This document shows positions 17,700 through 27,184 of a stretch of 64,000 nt of DNA, in pieces. The stretch comes from Acinetobacter piscicola. Lineage in GTDB: Bacteria > Pseudomonadota > Gammaproteobacteria > Pseudomonadales > Moraxellaceae. The notes under the pieces were generated by a model that saw only the letters and a list, made by a program, of their open reading frames with translations, did not search any database and was not told the origin of the DNA. Where the stretch lies: positions 682,001 through 746,000 of the forward strand of contig NZ_NIFO01000001.1 in assembly GCF_002233755.1 (NCBI RefSeq), read 5' to 3'. The stretch's first letter is position 1, and every line of letters begins with the position of its first letter. The position numbers and the translations under genes were made by a program.

Positions 17700-19628
17700 T
17701 TAAGCAACTTCCGTATCAGGTTTTTCCTTTTTGGTTTGTTCAATCAAAAAACCACCTGTTTGTCTTTGCCACAATTGAGCATATATACCATTTTGAGCAA
17801 CAAGTTCCTCATGTGTACCTTGTTCAGCAATATGTCCTTGGTCTAAAACAATTAAACGATCCATTTGTGCAATGGTCGATAAACGGTGAGCAATTGCAAT
17901 AACGGTTTTGCCTTGCATCAATTCATCTAAACTCGATTGAATTGCAGCTTCAACTTCTGAATCCAATGCACTGGTTGCCTCATCCAAAATCAAGATGGGT
18001 GCATCTTTCAAGAATACCCGTGCAATCGCAATACGTTGTCTTTGACCACCTGACAATTTAACGCCTCGTTCGCCTACATATGCGTCAAATCCAGTACGTC
18101 CACGCAAATCTGAAAGTTGCGGAATAAATTCATCTGCTTTAGCTTTACGCACGGCTTCAAACATTTCTTCATCTGTTGCATCTGGACGACCATATTTAAT
18201 ATTTTCAGCAACAGTACGATGTAGTAATGACGTATCTTGAGTGACAAGGGCAATATTTCTACGCAAGCTGTCTTGGGTTACATCTTCAATATTTTGATCA
18301 TCAATGATAATTTTACCGTGATTGACTTCATAAAAATGTAGAAGTAGCTGAATCAGTGTCGATTTACCCGCACCTGAACGTCCCACAATCCCAATTTTTT
18401 CACCTGGTTTTATGTCTAAGTTAAAGTGGTCAATCACATTCTTGTCATTATAGGCAAAGCTGACATCTTTAAATTGAATATTCCCTTTAGCAATAACCAA
18501 GGGTTTCGCATCTTCTTTATCTTGAATTTTAATTGGACGCCCCAGTGTTTGCATACCATCTTGAATGGTACCGACATTTTCAAACAACGCTGAAGTTTGC
18601 CACATCATAAATTCAGCCATGCTATTTAGTTTCAAGATCATTGCAGTCGTTGCAGCAATCACACCAATCGCAGCTTGACCTTGTAACCATAACCAAACGG
18701 CTGTACCCAAAACGCCAAAGAAAAGAACTGCCGTGAGTAAATTAATACAAAATTCATAAGAGGTACCTAAACGCATTTGTTTAAATACGGTCGTCATGAA
18801 TTCTTTCATGGACTCTTTAGCATATTGGCTTTCACGACCCGCATGAGCAAAAAGTTTTACCGTTTGAATATTGGTATAAGCATCGGTTACGCGCCCAGTC
18901 ATAATCGAGCGAGCATCTGCTTGTTCTTTTGAAATTTTGCCTAGTTTCGGAATGAAATATAAGGCTGCGCTAACAAACAGAATCAACCATAGAAATAATG
19001 GTAATAGTAGAATAGGGGAAATTGAACCCAATACTACACTTATAGTGATGAAATAAATAACAACATAAGTCAGCATATCTCCCAAAATAACCCAAAACTC
19101 ACGTACAGCTAATGAAGTTTGCATGACTTTGGCAGATAAACGACCTGCAAAATCATTATGAAAGAAATCTAAACCTTGTCTAAGTAATAGGTTATGGAAG
19201 CGCCAACGCAGACGCATTGGAAAACTACTATATAAAATCTGATGTCTTACAATCGATTGGATACTCGCAAAGAAAATATTGGCAAGTAAAATACTAGAGA
19301 GAATAATTAAATTATTTTTATGCTGTTCTAAGAATGTACTCGGTTTCGATTGGGTTAACCAGTCTACCAAATGACCAATTTGGGCAAAGAATAATGCTTC
19401 AAATGTTGCTGTCGCTGCTGTGAAAAGAATAAGAATCAGTAAATAACGCTTTATACCTGTCGCAGCTTGCCAAACAAAAGGGAAAAATTTGGTTGGCAAT
19501 GGTTCATTTAAGCCTTTAGATGGGTAGGGATCGACTAATTTTTCGAACCATTGCAATATAGATAGCCTGTCCCGCATAGAAACATTTGCAGAATCAGTAC
19601 TTTGTTCTTTTGATTTGGAAAGCAACAA
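17700..19628 (-). CDS. ABC exporter, fused permease and ATPase (MsbA/MDR type)
   Basis: A half-transporter of about 642 residues. The N-terminal permease (about 60-350) has six hydrophobic helices. The ATPase domain has Walker A GRSGAGKST (416-424), the Q-loop region TQDTSLLH, signature LSGGQ (525-529), Walker B ILILDEAT with catalytic E550 and the switch His in AHRLST. It would function as a homodimer in the inner membrane, exporting a lipid or drug; the substrate is unknown. The start is uncertain: no in-frame ATG precedes the TTG at 19628, and the first in-frame ATG is at 19577 (MRDRLSILQW). Neither has a strong ribosome binding site. Confidence 0.88.
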   Translation of the reverse strand: MLLSKSKEQSTDSANVSMRDRLSILQWFEKLVDPYPSKGLNEPLPTKFFPFVWQAATGIKRYLLILILFTAATATFEALFFAQIGHLVDWLTQSKPSTFLEQHKNNLIILSSILLANIFFASIQSIVRHQILYSSFPMRLRWRFHNLLLRQGLDFFHNDFAGRLSAKVMQTSLAVREFWVILGDMLTYVVIYFITISVVLGSISPILLLPLFLWLILFVSAALYFIPKLGKISKEQADARSIMTGRVTDAYTNIQTVKLFAHAGRESQYAKESMKEFMTTVFKQMRLGTSYEFCINLLTAVLFFGVLGTAVWLWLQGQAAIGVIAATTAMILKLNSMAEFMMWQTSALFENVGTIQDGMQTLGRPIKIQDKEDAKPLVIAKGNIQFKDVSFAYNDKNVIDHFNLDIKPGEKIGIVGRSGAGKSTLIQLLLHFYEVNHGKIIIDDQNIEDVTQDSLRRNIALVTQDTSLLHRTVAENIKYGRPDATDEEMFEAVRKAKADEFIPQLSDLRGRTGFDAYVGERGVKLSGGQRQRIAIARVFLKDAPILILDEATSALDSEVEAAIQSSLDELMQGKTVIAIAHRLSTIAQMDRLIVLDQGHIAEQGTHEELVAQNGIYAQLWQRQTGGFLIEQTKKEKPDTEVA

Positions 19629-19941
19629 TTTAGAATCACCATTTAAATATGTTTAAATAACGACAAACATGTAAAACATGCGTGAGTAATACAAACTTTA
19701 CGCCAAATGCTATGCCATAGTCAAAGATGTAAATAGAAGTAAACGATGTGTTTAATGAGAGAAAGTAACCTGTGAATAAGACATTTTGTTTTGGAATATT
19801 AAATTTTCAGTACAGAGTAGAATAACAGAAAAGATCATTCACACGCAGAGTGGAAATGAAACAAAATACTGATAGTGTGAATAGAAACTTAGCGACCTAA
19901 TTCATTAGAGAACGATTTTTGATAAAACTTAAATAAATGGG
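19629..19941. other. Intergenic stretch without recognisable feature
   Basis: The 313 bases between two minus-strand genes are AT-rich. I see no repeat, hairpin or gene here; it presumably holds the ABC transporter promoter. Confidence 0.5.
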
Positions 19942-20484
19942 TTAATGCACAACATTTCTAACAAATTTCAGCAGTTCATGGCTATGGTTATGGTACGAAT
20001 AAAAAACCGAACTCGAAAAAATAAAAGATGCACCACAACTTAAAACCTTTATTTCCTTTCCAATTTTAAGGGTTAATTCTCCTTGCATAATATAGAGCAT
20101 TTCTTGCCAGCCCTCTGGATCTGGTTCAGCGATATATGAATCACCAGAAGCTAAAGACCAGACCCACATCTCTGTTTGAGAGGAATGGTTGACTGTACCT
20201 AATAATGTTGCATAACTATCAACATGATTTCCTTGCCAAGCTAAAACATCCGTAGAATTAGATTCTTTTATATATACAGGACTCACTAAAGTACTAAAAC
20301 TAATATTTAAAGCACTTGCAAGCGTATCGAGCTTGGCCAAACTTATATTGATCTGATCTGATTCAAGCGCAATGATGGTACGCCGACTGACTCCAGAACG
20401 ATCAGCCAAATCTTGTTGGGTAAGCTTTTCTTTTTCTCGGAAAAACCGAATATTTTTGCCTAAAAATTCAAGAACATTGGTCAT
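19942..20484 (-). CDS. XRE-family regulator with C-terminal cupin domain
   Basis: An N-terminal helix-turn-helix of the Cro/XRE type (LTQQDLADRSGVSRRTIIAL) is joined to a C-terminal cupin ligand-binding domain (QEMLYIMQGELTLKIG). This two-domain layout is common for regulators of amino-acid or amine metabolism and exporters. The frame extends upstream to an ATG at 20565, but that start would place the upstream palindromic operators in coding sequence; I choose the ATG at 20484, giving about 180 residues. Divergent from a DMT exporter, which it probably controls along with itself. Confidence 0.82.
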   Translation of the reverse strand: MTNVLEFLGKNIRFFREKEKLTQQDLADRSGVSRRTIIALESDQINISLAKLDTLASALNISFSTLVSPVYIKESNSTDVLAWQGNHVDSYATLLGTVNHSSQTEMWVWSLASGDSYIAEPDPEGWQEMLYIMQGELTLKIGKEIKVLSCGASFIFSSSVFYSYHNHSHELLKFVRNVVH

Positions 20485-20509
20485 CTTATTAAGCATTGCA
20501 AAATATAAT

Positions 20510-20525
20510 GTGCAATATATTGCAC
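20510..20525 (+). promoter_or_regulatory. Candidate operator 1: 16-bp perfect palindrome
   Basis: GTGCAATATATTGCAC is a perfect palindrome between the divergent XRE-cupin and DMT genes. A near-identical palindrome lies 40 bases away, suggesting cooperative binding on one helical face. Confidence 0.6.
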
Positions 20526-20549
20526 TGCAAATCTGAATAATGCAATAAT

Positions 20550-20565
20550 GTGCAGTATATTGCAC
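20550..20565 (+). promoter_or_regulatory. Candidate operator 2: palindrome with one mismatch
   Basis: GTGCAGTATATTGCAC differs from operator 1 by one base. Its position just before the DMT start (20584) could allow repression of that gene. Confidence 0.6.
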
Positions 20566-20583
20566 ATATTGAATTTATTCCGA

Positions 20584-21480
20584 ATGAAACTCATAGATTC
20601 TCTTAAAAATCATACAAAACCTGAAATGATACTGATATTGATTACAATGATTTGGGGAGGTACTTTTCTTGCAACTCATTATGTTCTAAATTACACAACA
20701 CCTATGTTTTTTGTAGGATGTCGATTTTTTGTGGCAGCATTGATTCTGTTCATTTTGACATTTAAAAGCATGAAAAATATGAGCAAAATTGATTGTATCG
20801 CGGGTTTTCTCATTGGTGTCGTACTTGCATTTTCTTATGGATTACAAACTATAGGTTTGAAGACAATTACCAGTAGTGAGTCTGCATTTCTAACGGCATT
20901 ATACATTCCACTCGTCCCGATTTTAATTTGGATTTTTTATCGACAACGCCCTCATCTTTATATCTGGTGTGGTGTTTTTTTTGCATTTATCGGATTGTTA
21001 CTGCTTACAGGAAATGGTTTTAATCAAATTCATTTTAATTTAGGACAAATATTTACAATACTCAGTGCTGTAGGAATCGCCTTAGAAATCATTTTGATTA
21101 GTCTATTTGCTAGTCGAGTAAACCTAAAAAATGTCACGATTATTCAATTGGCCGTTGCATCTATTTTATGTTTTTTCATGATGCCACTTGTTGGTGAAAC
21201 TGAAATTCCGCCAATCTCTTGGCAATTTACCATCATAACGCTCGGTTTGGGGTTTGCAAGTACATTAATACAATTTGCCATGAACTGGGCACAGCGTACA
21301 GTTGATCCTGCTCGTGCTGCAATTATTTACGCAGGAGAACCTGTTTGGACAGCGTTATTTGGACGTCTTGCAGGAGAGCGTCTACCTGTTTTAGCCATGA
21401 TCGGTGGAGTATTGGTCATTCTCGGCGTTTTGATCAGTGAGTTGAAACCAAAAACCAAAATCGAAACTCAAGACATGTGA
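20584..21480 (+). CDS. EamA/DMT-family exporter
   Basis: An inner-membrane protein of about 298 residues with two EamA repeats and about ten hydrophobic helices, starting MKLIDSLKNHTKPEMILILI. The conserved MIWGGTFLATHY near helix 1 and the C-terminal motif YAGEPVWTALFGRLAGERLP are typical of the drug/metabolite transporter family. An in-frame ATG at 20548 lies inside the second palindrome, so the ATG at 20584 is preferred, though neither has a clear ribosome binding site. Likely regulated by the divergent XRE-cupin protein. Substrate unknown, probably an amino acid or related metabolite. Confidence 0.85.
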   Translation: MKLIDSLKNHTKPEMILILITMIWGGTFLATHYVLNYTTPMFFVGCRFFVAALILFILTFKSMKNMSKIDCIAGFLIGVVLAFSYGLQTIGLKTITSSESAFLTALYIPLVPILIWIFYRQRPHLYIWCGVFFAFIGLLLLTGNGFNQIHFNLGQIFTILSAVGIALEIILISLFASRVNLKNVTIIQLAVASILCFFMMPLVGETEIPPISWQFTIITLGLGFASTLIQFAMNWAQRTVDPARAAIIYAGEPVWTALFGRLAGERLPVLAMIGGVLVILGVLISELKPKTKIETQDM

Positions 21481-21531
21481 AAAAGAAATATATATTTTAA
21501 AGTGGTGTATTTTTTTTGAATTTATTAAAAT

Positions 21532-21580
21532 GTTACTGCAATTGGTTGAAAAACCATTATTTTAAAACCTTTGCAGTAAC
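21532..21580 (+). terminator. Inverted repeat between convergent DMT and mscS-like genes
   Basis: GTTACTGCAA (21532-21541) pairs with TTGCAGTAAC (21571-21580), with an inner TGGTT/AACCA hairpin. The intergenic, convergent position suggests a bidirectional terminator, although no clean U-run follows. Confidence 0.45.
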
Positions 21581-21598
21581 ATAAAATTCAATAAATTT

Positions 21599-22861
21599 TT
21601 AATTAGTCATGTCAGCTTCATTTATTTTAGAAGATAACATGGCGTGAAGATCAACACCTGAAGGGGCTTGATACAGTCTTAGACCAAACAATGGAATAAT
21701 TGCCATTAAATGGTCAAAAATATCAGATTGAATCGCTTCATACTCATTCCAAGCCGTTGTATTGGTAAACGCATAGATTTCTAAAGGCAAACCTTCACTC
21801 GTGGTTTGCAACTGACGAACAAGAATAGTGCTGTTTTTGGAAATTCTTGGATGCTGTTTGATATAAGCATCGACATAAACACGGAAAGTCCCAATATTGG
21901 TTAATCTGCGTTGGTTATAGACAGATTCATGCTGCAATTGTTGGTTAAAACTTTTTAATTCATCTTGTTTTTGATCGAGGTAATTTTCCAGTAATAAAAA
22001 CTCTTTTAAGCGACTCTGTGCTTGTAAAGAGAGAAATTGAATACTGGATTGGTCGATATAAATTGAACGTTTAATTCGACGCACACCTGATTGCGACATA
22101 CCTCGCCAGTTTTTAAAGGTATCTGTAACTAATTTATTGGTTGGAATGGTGGTAAAAGTTTTATCAAAGTTTTCAATGGTCACAGTATGTAATGACATAT
22201 CAATGACAGTACCATCAGCGCTTAAAGATGGCATTTCAATCCAATCTCCAATGCGAACCATGTCATAAGAGGAAATTTGAACCGAAGCGACTAAAGACAA
22301 TATCGTGTTTTGGAAAACCAGCATTAACACAGCTGCCATTGCACCAAAACCTGCTAAAAGCGTAAATACATCTTTTTGAAGGAATGTTCCTAAAATCATC
22401 AAACCACAAACAATGAAAATAACCAGTTTGACCAACTGTAAATAGCCTTTGATTGGCTTATTTCGTGATTTGGGATTACGTTGATAAATAATATTAAAGA
22501 CACTTAAAAATTCACTAATCGCCAAAGCAATGGTTAAGAAAATAAAAGCTTGAGCTAACATCTGAGTCATTGAAATGACTTTTTCAGAAAGATGAGGAAC
22601 GGTCATGATTCCATTCATAATCACAATGGCTGGGATGATATTGGCAATACGGCGAATGACGCTGTGTTGTGCAAAAACTTCATTATTGGCAAATTTTATT
22701 TTGGAAATAAGCTTACGAATTCCACGTACAACCACTTGTTTGGCAATAAAATTCGCTGCCAATGCAAATATAATAAGCAAGCTTAAAGATGTCAGCATTT
22801 CTAACCAAGGGTATTGATCAGACCAATCTCTAAGATTTTGGATGAATTCATATTTTTCCAA
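21599..22861 (-). CDS. Mechanosensitive ion channel, MscS family (YbdG-like)
   Basis: A 420-residue inner-membrane channel with five N-terminal hydrophobic helices, followed by the MscS pore and beta domains (LLAGFGAMAAVLMLVFQNTI, then ISSYDMVRIGDWIEMP). Length and layout match the mid-size YbdG subfamily of E. coli (about 415 residues) rather than MscS (286) or the large MscK proteins. The role would be turgor relief on hypo-osmotic shock. Monocistronic on the minus strand, convergent with the DMT exporter gene. Confidence 0.85.
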   Translation of the reverse strand: MEKYEFIQNLRDWSDQYPWLEMLTSLSLLIIFALAANFIAKQVVVRGIRKLISKIKFANNEVFAQHSVIRRIANIIPAIVIMNGIMTVPHLSEKVISMTQMLAQAFIFLTIALAISEFLSVFNIIYQRNPKSRNKPIKGYLQLVKLVIFIVCGLMILGTFLQKDVFTLLAGFGAMAAVLMLVFQNTILSLVASVQISSYDMVRIGDWIEMPSLSADGTVIDMSLHTVTIENFDKTFTTIPTNKLVTDTFKNWRGMSQSGVRRIKRSIYIDQSSIQFLSLQAQSRLKEFLLLENYLDQKQDELKSFNQQLQHESVYNQRRLTNIGTFRVYVDAYIKQHPRISKNSTILVRQLQTTSEGLPLEIYAFTNTTAWNEYEAIQSDIFDHLMAIIPLFGLRLYQAPSGVDLHAMLSSKINEADMTN

Positions 22862-23010
22862 AAGTAAAACCTCTGAGTTTAAATTAGAGGCTATTCTATT
22901 GATTTTGAATAAAGATCACATTTTAGGTAACGTATTTACCACATTAAAAGCACTTGAATTAACCAATTTTTTTGTTTTAGGAGGATTTAGATGAGGTGTC
23001 TAGTATAACG

Positions 23011-23043
23011 AGACCATGAGAATGGGCTTAATTCTCATGGTCT
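23011..23043 (-). terminator. Terminator of the glutamate-synthase-like gene
   Basis: AGACCATGAGAAT (23011-23023) and ATTCTCATGGTCT (23031-23043) form a 13-bp perfect stem with a 7-base loop, eight bases downstream of the minus-strand stop. The U-run is weak. Confidence 0.7.
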
Positions 23044-23051
23044 AATGCCGT

Positions 23052-24722
23052 TTAAAATGCTTCAGCAGATGCTAAATTCCACATTCTAAAATAGAAATTT
23101 TCATCATCTTTATTTTCACAATTTAATAATTCCCCATTTTTCATCCAAAAGTGAAGTTGAGCATAGGTTTTAATTTCACGGTCATTAATACGTTGCGCCA
23201 AATGGTGTGCTTTAATTTCAGCGGGGTGCTGTAAACCAGCGGCTGCAATCATTTCGGCTAAAGCTTTTAAAGTATTTCTTTGGAAATTAAAGACGCGTTC
23301 AGATTTGTTAGGAACATCGAGTGCTTTTTGGCGTTCTTTATCCTGCGTCGCTACACCAACTGGACATTGGTTGGTATGGCAACTCTGCGCTTGAATACAA
23401 CCCACTGCAAACATAAAACCACGTGCGCAATTGACCCAATCTGCACCAGTTGCCATTATGCTCGCAATATCAAAAGCACTGATGATTTTACCACTTGCTC
23501 CCACTTTAACTTGATCACGTAAACCAGCACCAACTAAGGTATTGTGTACAAAGAGTAAACCTTCACGTAATGGTGTTCCCATATGGTCGATCAATTCGAT
23601 AGGCGCTGCGCCTGTACCGCCTTCAGAGCCATCGACCACTATAAAATCAGGGACAATTTTAGTTTCAAGCATGGCTTTTACAATGCTCATAAACTGCCAT
23701 GGTTGCCCGATACAGAGTTTAAAACCTACAGGTTTTCCATTGGATAATTCACGGAGTTTTTGAATAAAGTGCATCATTTCAATTGGCGTGCTGAAAGCAG
23801 AATGTGCCGCAGGGGAAACACAGTCTCGATCACGTGGTACACCACGAATTTGTGCAATTTCTTCACTAATTTTATGTTTAGGTAAAATTCCGCCATGTCC
23901 TGGTTTAGCGCCTTGAGAGAGCTTAATTTCAATCATTTTAATTGAATCCAGTATGGCTTGTTTTTGGAATTTTTCTGGGTCAAATTTGCCATCTAAAGTA
24001 CGACACCCAAAATAACCACTGCCAAGCTCCCAGACAACGTCACCACCATATTCAAGATGATAAGGGCTTAAGCTACCTTCGCCTGTGTCATGGTAAAAGT
24101 TACCCATTTGAGCGCCTTTGTTCAGTGCACGAATCGCATTAGCACTTAAACTGCCAAAGCTCATCGCTGAAATATTCATAATCGATGCACTATAAGGCTG
24201 TGAACATTGTGCATTTCCAATACTAATTCTAAAACTATTGTAATCAGCCGGTTTTTTGGGTGCTAAAGAATGCGTTAAAAAACGATAATCTTCCTGATAA
24301 ACGTCAATAATTGAGCCAAAAGGTTTATCTGCATTTTCATTTTTTGCACGTTGGTAAACCAAACTGCGTTGTGAGCGTGAAAAAGGCAGGGCATCCTCAT
24401 CTGATTCAATAAAATATTGTCGAATTTCTGGACGAAAGCTTTCAAAGAAAAAACGGAAATGTCCCATAATTGGGTAATTTCTTAAAATAGCGTGTTTGCT
24501 TTGTATAATGTCATATATACCGACAATACTCAGTATGATGGTCAGTAGCCAAACGACATTGAGAAAAGTATCTGAAAAGAAGTAATAAATAAAATGTGTT
24601 TCATAAAAGAAAATAATCCATGTCAGATAGATTGAAATAAACAGACATAGAAACCAAACGGAATATCGTGAAAAAAATGTATTTAAGAACTTACTTCTTA
24701 TTGCTTGAGCGGGGCTTGCCAT
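23052..24722 (-). CDS. FMN-binding glutamate synthase family protein (stand-alone GltB-like domain)
   Basis: A 556-residue protein with two or three N-terminal membrane helices (about 18-75), then a domain like the FMN/synthase domain of glutamate synthase. Recognisable blocks are MNISAMSFGSLSANAI, SQGAKPGHGGILP, the VDGSEGGTGAAP phosphate-binding stretch, and the Cys cluster CIQAQSCHTNQCPVGVAT that matches the 3Fe-4S ligand region. The amidotransferase domain of complete glutamate synthase is absent. Function of these stand-alone membrane forms is unsettled; an FMN/FeS oxidoreductase at the membrane is the safest description. Monocistronic with its own terminator. Confidence 0.85.
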   Translation of the reverse strand: MASPAQAIRSKFLNTFFSRYSVWFLCLFISIYLTWIIFFYETHFIYYFFSDTFLNVVWLLTIILSIVGIYDIIQSKHAILRNYPIMGHFRFFFESFRPEIRQYFIESDEDALPFSRSQRSLVYQRAKNENADKPFGSIIDVYQEDYRFLTHSLAPKKPADYNSFRISIGNAQCSQPYSASIMNISAMSFGSLSANAIRALNKGAQMGNFYHDTGEGSLSPYHLEYGGDVVWELGSGYFGCRTLDGKFDPEKFQKQAILDSIKMIEIKLSQGAKPGHGGILPKHKISEEIAQIRGVPRDRDCVSPAAHSAFSTPIEMMHFIQKLRELSNGKPVGFKLCIGQPWQFMSIVKAMLETKIVPDFIVVDGSEGGTGAAPIELIDHMGTPLREGLLFVHNTLVGAGLRDQVKVGASGKIISAFDIASIMATGADWVNCARGFMFAVGCIQAQSCHTNQCPVGVATQDKERQKALDVPNKSERVFNFQRNTLKALAEMIAAAGLQHPAEIKAHHLAQRINDREIKTYAQLHFWMKNGELLNCENKDDENFYFRMWNLASAEAF

Positions 24723-24893
24723 ATGAGTAGTTGGTCCAACTGAAGACGATCATAGTGACTAAGTTGCCAATTTTAAGTGGTTTTCTCAAGTGACGAATTG
24801 TTAGAAATAAGAAAGATTCTATTTTAAAGCATGAATAAACATTTAAGCACTCAACGGATGATTCAAAAAACTGCTCAAAAATAGAAAATACTT

Positions 24894-25757
24894 TTAGATT
24901 TTTTGTGCAAATAAAGTCGCAAAGCGTTGTTTAATACGCTTACCTTGTTCATCGACGCGGTGTAATTCACCAATGTTCTCGTTATATTTTAAAATTTTCC
25001 AACCCTGATAATAATTAAGCAGTTCATTTTCTTTAAAACTAAAAGGAAAGTCGCCTAATACAGGATAATCATCTGTATCCATTGCACAAACAATCAAATT
25101 AAACCCATGCAGATGTGTTGCTTGTTGCATATTTTGAATGAGCGTAGGGATTGTTTCGGGTTGTAAAAACATCATTACAACGGTTGAAAATATAAAATTG
25201 TAAGTTGAGTTTATATTTTGATCTGTATTTAAATCGCGAATGCCTGTATGAATATTTTGTAAGTTTTCAGTCTGAATAATATCGTCTAATATTTGAATGC
25301 TTTGTGGGTTTATATCAAAAGCATCGACCTGAAAACCATGTTGATTCAGATATAAACTATTTCGACCCGTACCACAGCCAATATCTAGCGCTTTGCCTTT
25401 AGGAATATAAGGTATTGCTGCTAAAATCTCTGAATGTGTTGCTGTTAATTTGTATTTTTTCTCAAAATAAATATTGGGTTCACAATAAAAGCTCAGTTGA
25501 CATTCTACATCCTCGGATGCAGATACAATTTTGTGCCAAGCTTGAGGAGGAATAAACGGAGGCTGAGAATCTGTATTAAATTCATGCTCAGAAAGGATGT
25601 CCCCAGTTTCACTCAACATTGCAAAATGAATCGTACCTTGAATAATATTTAATTTTGCCCAAGTGCCTTGCTTGGTATTATGTGGACGTTTAAAGCCTTG
25701 AGGAATGGTCGAAAATTGCCAGATCGGAAGTTGTTGATAACAACGTAAATCATTCAT
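24894..25757 (-). CDS. tehB: Tellurite-resistance methyltransferase TehB (DUF1971 + methyltransferase)
   Basis: The 287-residue protein has an N-terminal DUF1971/TehB beta domain (about 1-95) and a C-terminal class I SAM methyltransferase domain with motif I LDIGCGTGRNS (124-134) and the acidic motif FDINPQS. Length and two-domain layout match the long TehB of Haemophilus-type bacteria. TehB methylates tellurite or selenite in a SAM-dependent way and has been linked to oxidative stress. No tehA is adjacent. Monocistronic. Confidence 0.85.
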   Translation of the reverse strand: MNDLRCYQQLPIWQFSTIPQGFKRPHNTKQGTWAKLNIIQGTIHFAMLSETGDILSEHEFNTDSQPPFIPPQAWHKIVSASEDVECQLSFYCEPNIYFEKKYKLTATHSEILAAIPYIPKGKALDIGCGTGRNSLYLNQHGFQVDAFDINPQSIQILDDIIQTENLQNIHTGIRDLNTDQNINSTYNFIFSTVVMMFLQPETIPTLIQNMQQATHLHGFNLIVCAMDTDDYPVLGDFPFSFKENELLNYYQGWKILKYNENIGELHRVDEQGKRIKQRFATLFAQKI

Positions 25758-25856
25758 ATACCACTCCTTTTAGCTTATTTTAAAACAGAGTCTAAACTTA
25801 ATCTTCAAGTTAAAAATTCAGCTTAAATATCTTGTTTAGACTCCTTGTACTATACG

Positions 25857-27020
25857 TTATTGTTCTGTTGGAACAAGCATCAGCACAGACTCATTTAAAA
25901 GCAGACTGAGGTCTTCTAAAATCTCCTCATCTGCTAAGTTTTGATTCAATGCAACACTTTGACCATCTGCAATTTGTTGTAAAAATGGTGTGAATTGTTC
26001 AGAAATACAAATAGCCTCACCATTCGCCCAAAATAAAACTTGATCGTCTTGATCTGAGTAGAGTAAACGAGAAGCAGGCTCTAATTGAATTAAATAGCCC
26101 TGATCTAAGGCGTCTTCTAAATCACCTGTGCCAAGTTCCTCAGCTTCGGGAATATTTTCAGGGTATTTAGATTCCGACATTAAGCTCATTATTGCATCAT
26201 CTAAAACAATCGAGTTTTGCAATTGAGTCAAAACCTCTGCCTTTAAATACGCCAATTCATTTTCAGTCACTTCGCCAGCGCGTGAAACTTGATCACGAAT
26301 AATATCGATTAAAGGATTTTTTAAGCTTTGATTTTCTGAGAATTTGTCACAAACTCGATCCATCATATCAGTCACATTTGGCATACGGAAGCCAAAAGAG
26401 AAGGTGAGGCATTCATCTTCAGCAACACCGTAATGTGCCAAACCTGGTGGTACATAGAGTAAGTCACCAGGGGCTAAAACTTCGTCAAAATGTACATCGA
26501 TGTCTGTGAGTAATTTAAGCGGTTGTCCTGCAACAAAGTCTGTATTTTCATCACACATTTGTCCCAGTTGCCAGCGACGGTGTCCATAGCCTTGTACTAA
26601 AAATACATCATAGAAGTCGAAATGTTTTCCAACAGAACCGCCTTGAGGTGCATAAGACACCATAATATCGTCACGGCGCCACTGCGGAATAAACGGAAAT
26701 TTTTTCCAAAGTTCGGCTAAATCAAAAGAGTAATGATCAATAGCTTGAACCAGTAAAGTCCAAAGCTTTGGCATCTTTTGAAAATCACCTTTGATGAGTG
26801 GTGAATTTTTAACTGACCATTGATTCGGATCTTTGTCTTTTTGTTTGATTAAACGTGCAGTGACATTTTCATCGAGTGCCAATTCCATAACATCATTGGG
26901 TTCTAAAATATGGGCAATTTCAGGTAATGCGTTACGAACCAATAATGGTTTTTTTTGCCAGTATTCTGAGAGGAATTGTTCTGCGGTGATTCCGCCTAAA
27001 ACATCTAAAGGTTGCGACAT
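25857..27020 (-). CDS. roxA: Ribosomal protein uL16 3-hydroxylase (cupin/JmjC, YcfD/RoxA-type)
   Basis: A 2-oxoglutarate/Fe(II) dioxygenase of 387 residues that hydroxylates an arginine of ribosomal protein uL16. The iron triad is visible as HFD (H133 and D135, in GKHFDFYDVF) and a distal His in PPGLAHYG (H196), matching E. coli YcfD in spacing. The C-terminal dimerisation/winged-helix part is present. The start codon is directly preceded by the short repeated motif that also precedes tusE; in gene orientation it supplies AGG eight bases upstream of the ATG. Confidence 0.9.
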   Translation of the reverse strand: MSQPLDVLGGITAEQFLSEYWQKKPLLVRNALPEIAHILEPNDVMELALDENVTARLIKQKDKDPNQWSVKNSPLIKGDFQKMPKLWTLLVQAIDHYSFDLAELWKKFPFIPQWRRDDIMVSYAPQGGSVGKHFDFYDVFLVQGYGHRRWQLGQMCDENTDFVAGQPLKLLTDIDVHFDEVLAPGDLLYVPPGLAHYGVAEDECLTFSFGFRMPNVTDMMDRVCDKFSENQSLKNPLIDIIRDQVSRAGEVTENELAYLKAEVLTQLQNSIVLDDAIMSLMSESKYPENIPEAEELGTGDLEDALDQGYLIQLEPASRLLYSDQDDQVLFWANGEAICISEQFTPFLQQIADGQSVALNQNLADEEILEDLSLLLNESVLMLVPTEQ

Positions 27021-27021
27021 G

Positions 27022-27035
27022 AAAATAGCCTAAGC
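27022..27035 (-). repeat. AAAATAGCCTAAGC motif, copy 1 (abuts roxA start)
   Basis: Plus-strand AAAATAGCCTAAGC; read with roxA it is GCTTAGGCTATTTT, one base before the ATG. Similarity continues into AAATTTGAATCA, shared with the copy at tusE. Confidence 0.6.
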
Positions 27036-27184
27036 AAATTTGAATCAATATTGGGTGTATTGTCTTATGAGATGAAAAGAGGTGCAAGAAAAAAGCAAAT
27101 ATAATTAATTCAGATTTATGGATTTTTTATAAAAAATTTTTATACTGATAAAGGTATTTAATCAATAATAATTTTGACTTTAAT

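Noticed and set aside
17613..17846. 77-residue plus-strand frame at the end of the ABC transporter gene
   Set aside because: It overlaps the transporter coding sequence antisense and has no family features.
27022..27035. AAAATAGCCTAAGC as a dif or XerC/D site
   Set aside because: It lacks the two 11-bp arms with a 6-bp centre seen in dif-type sites.
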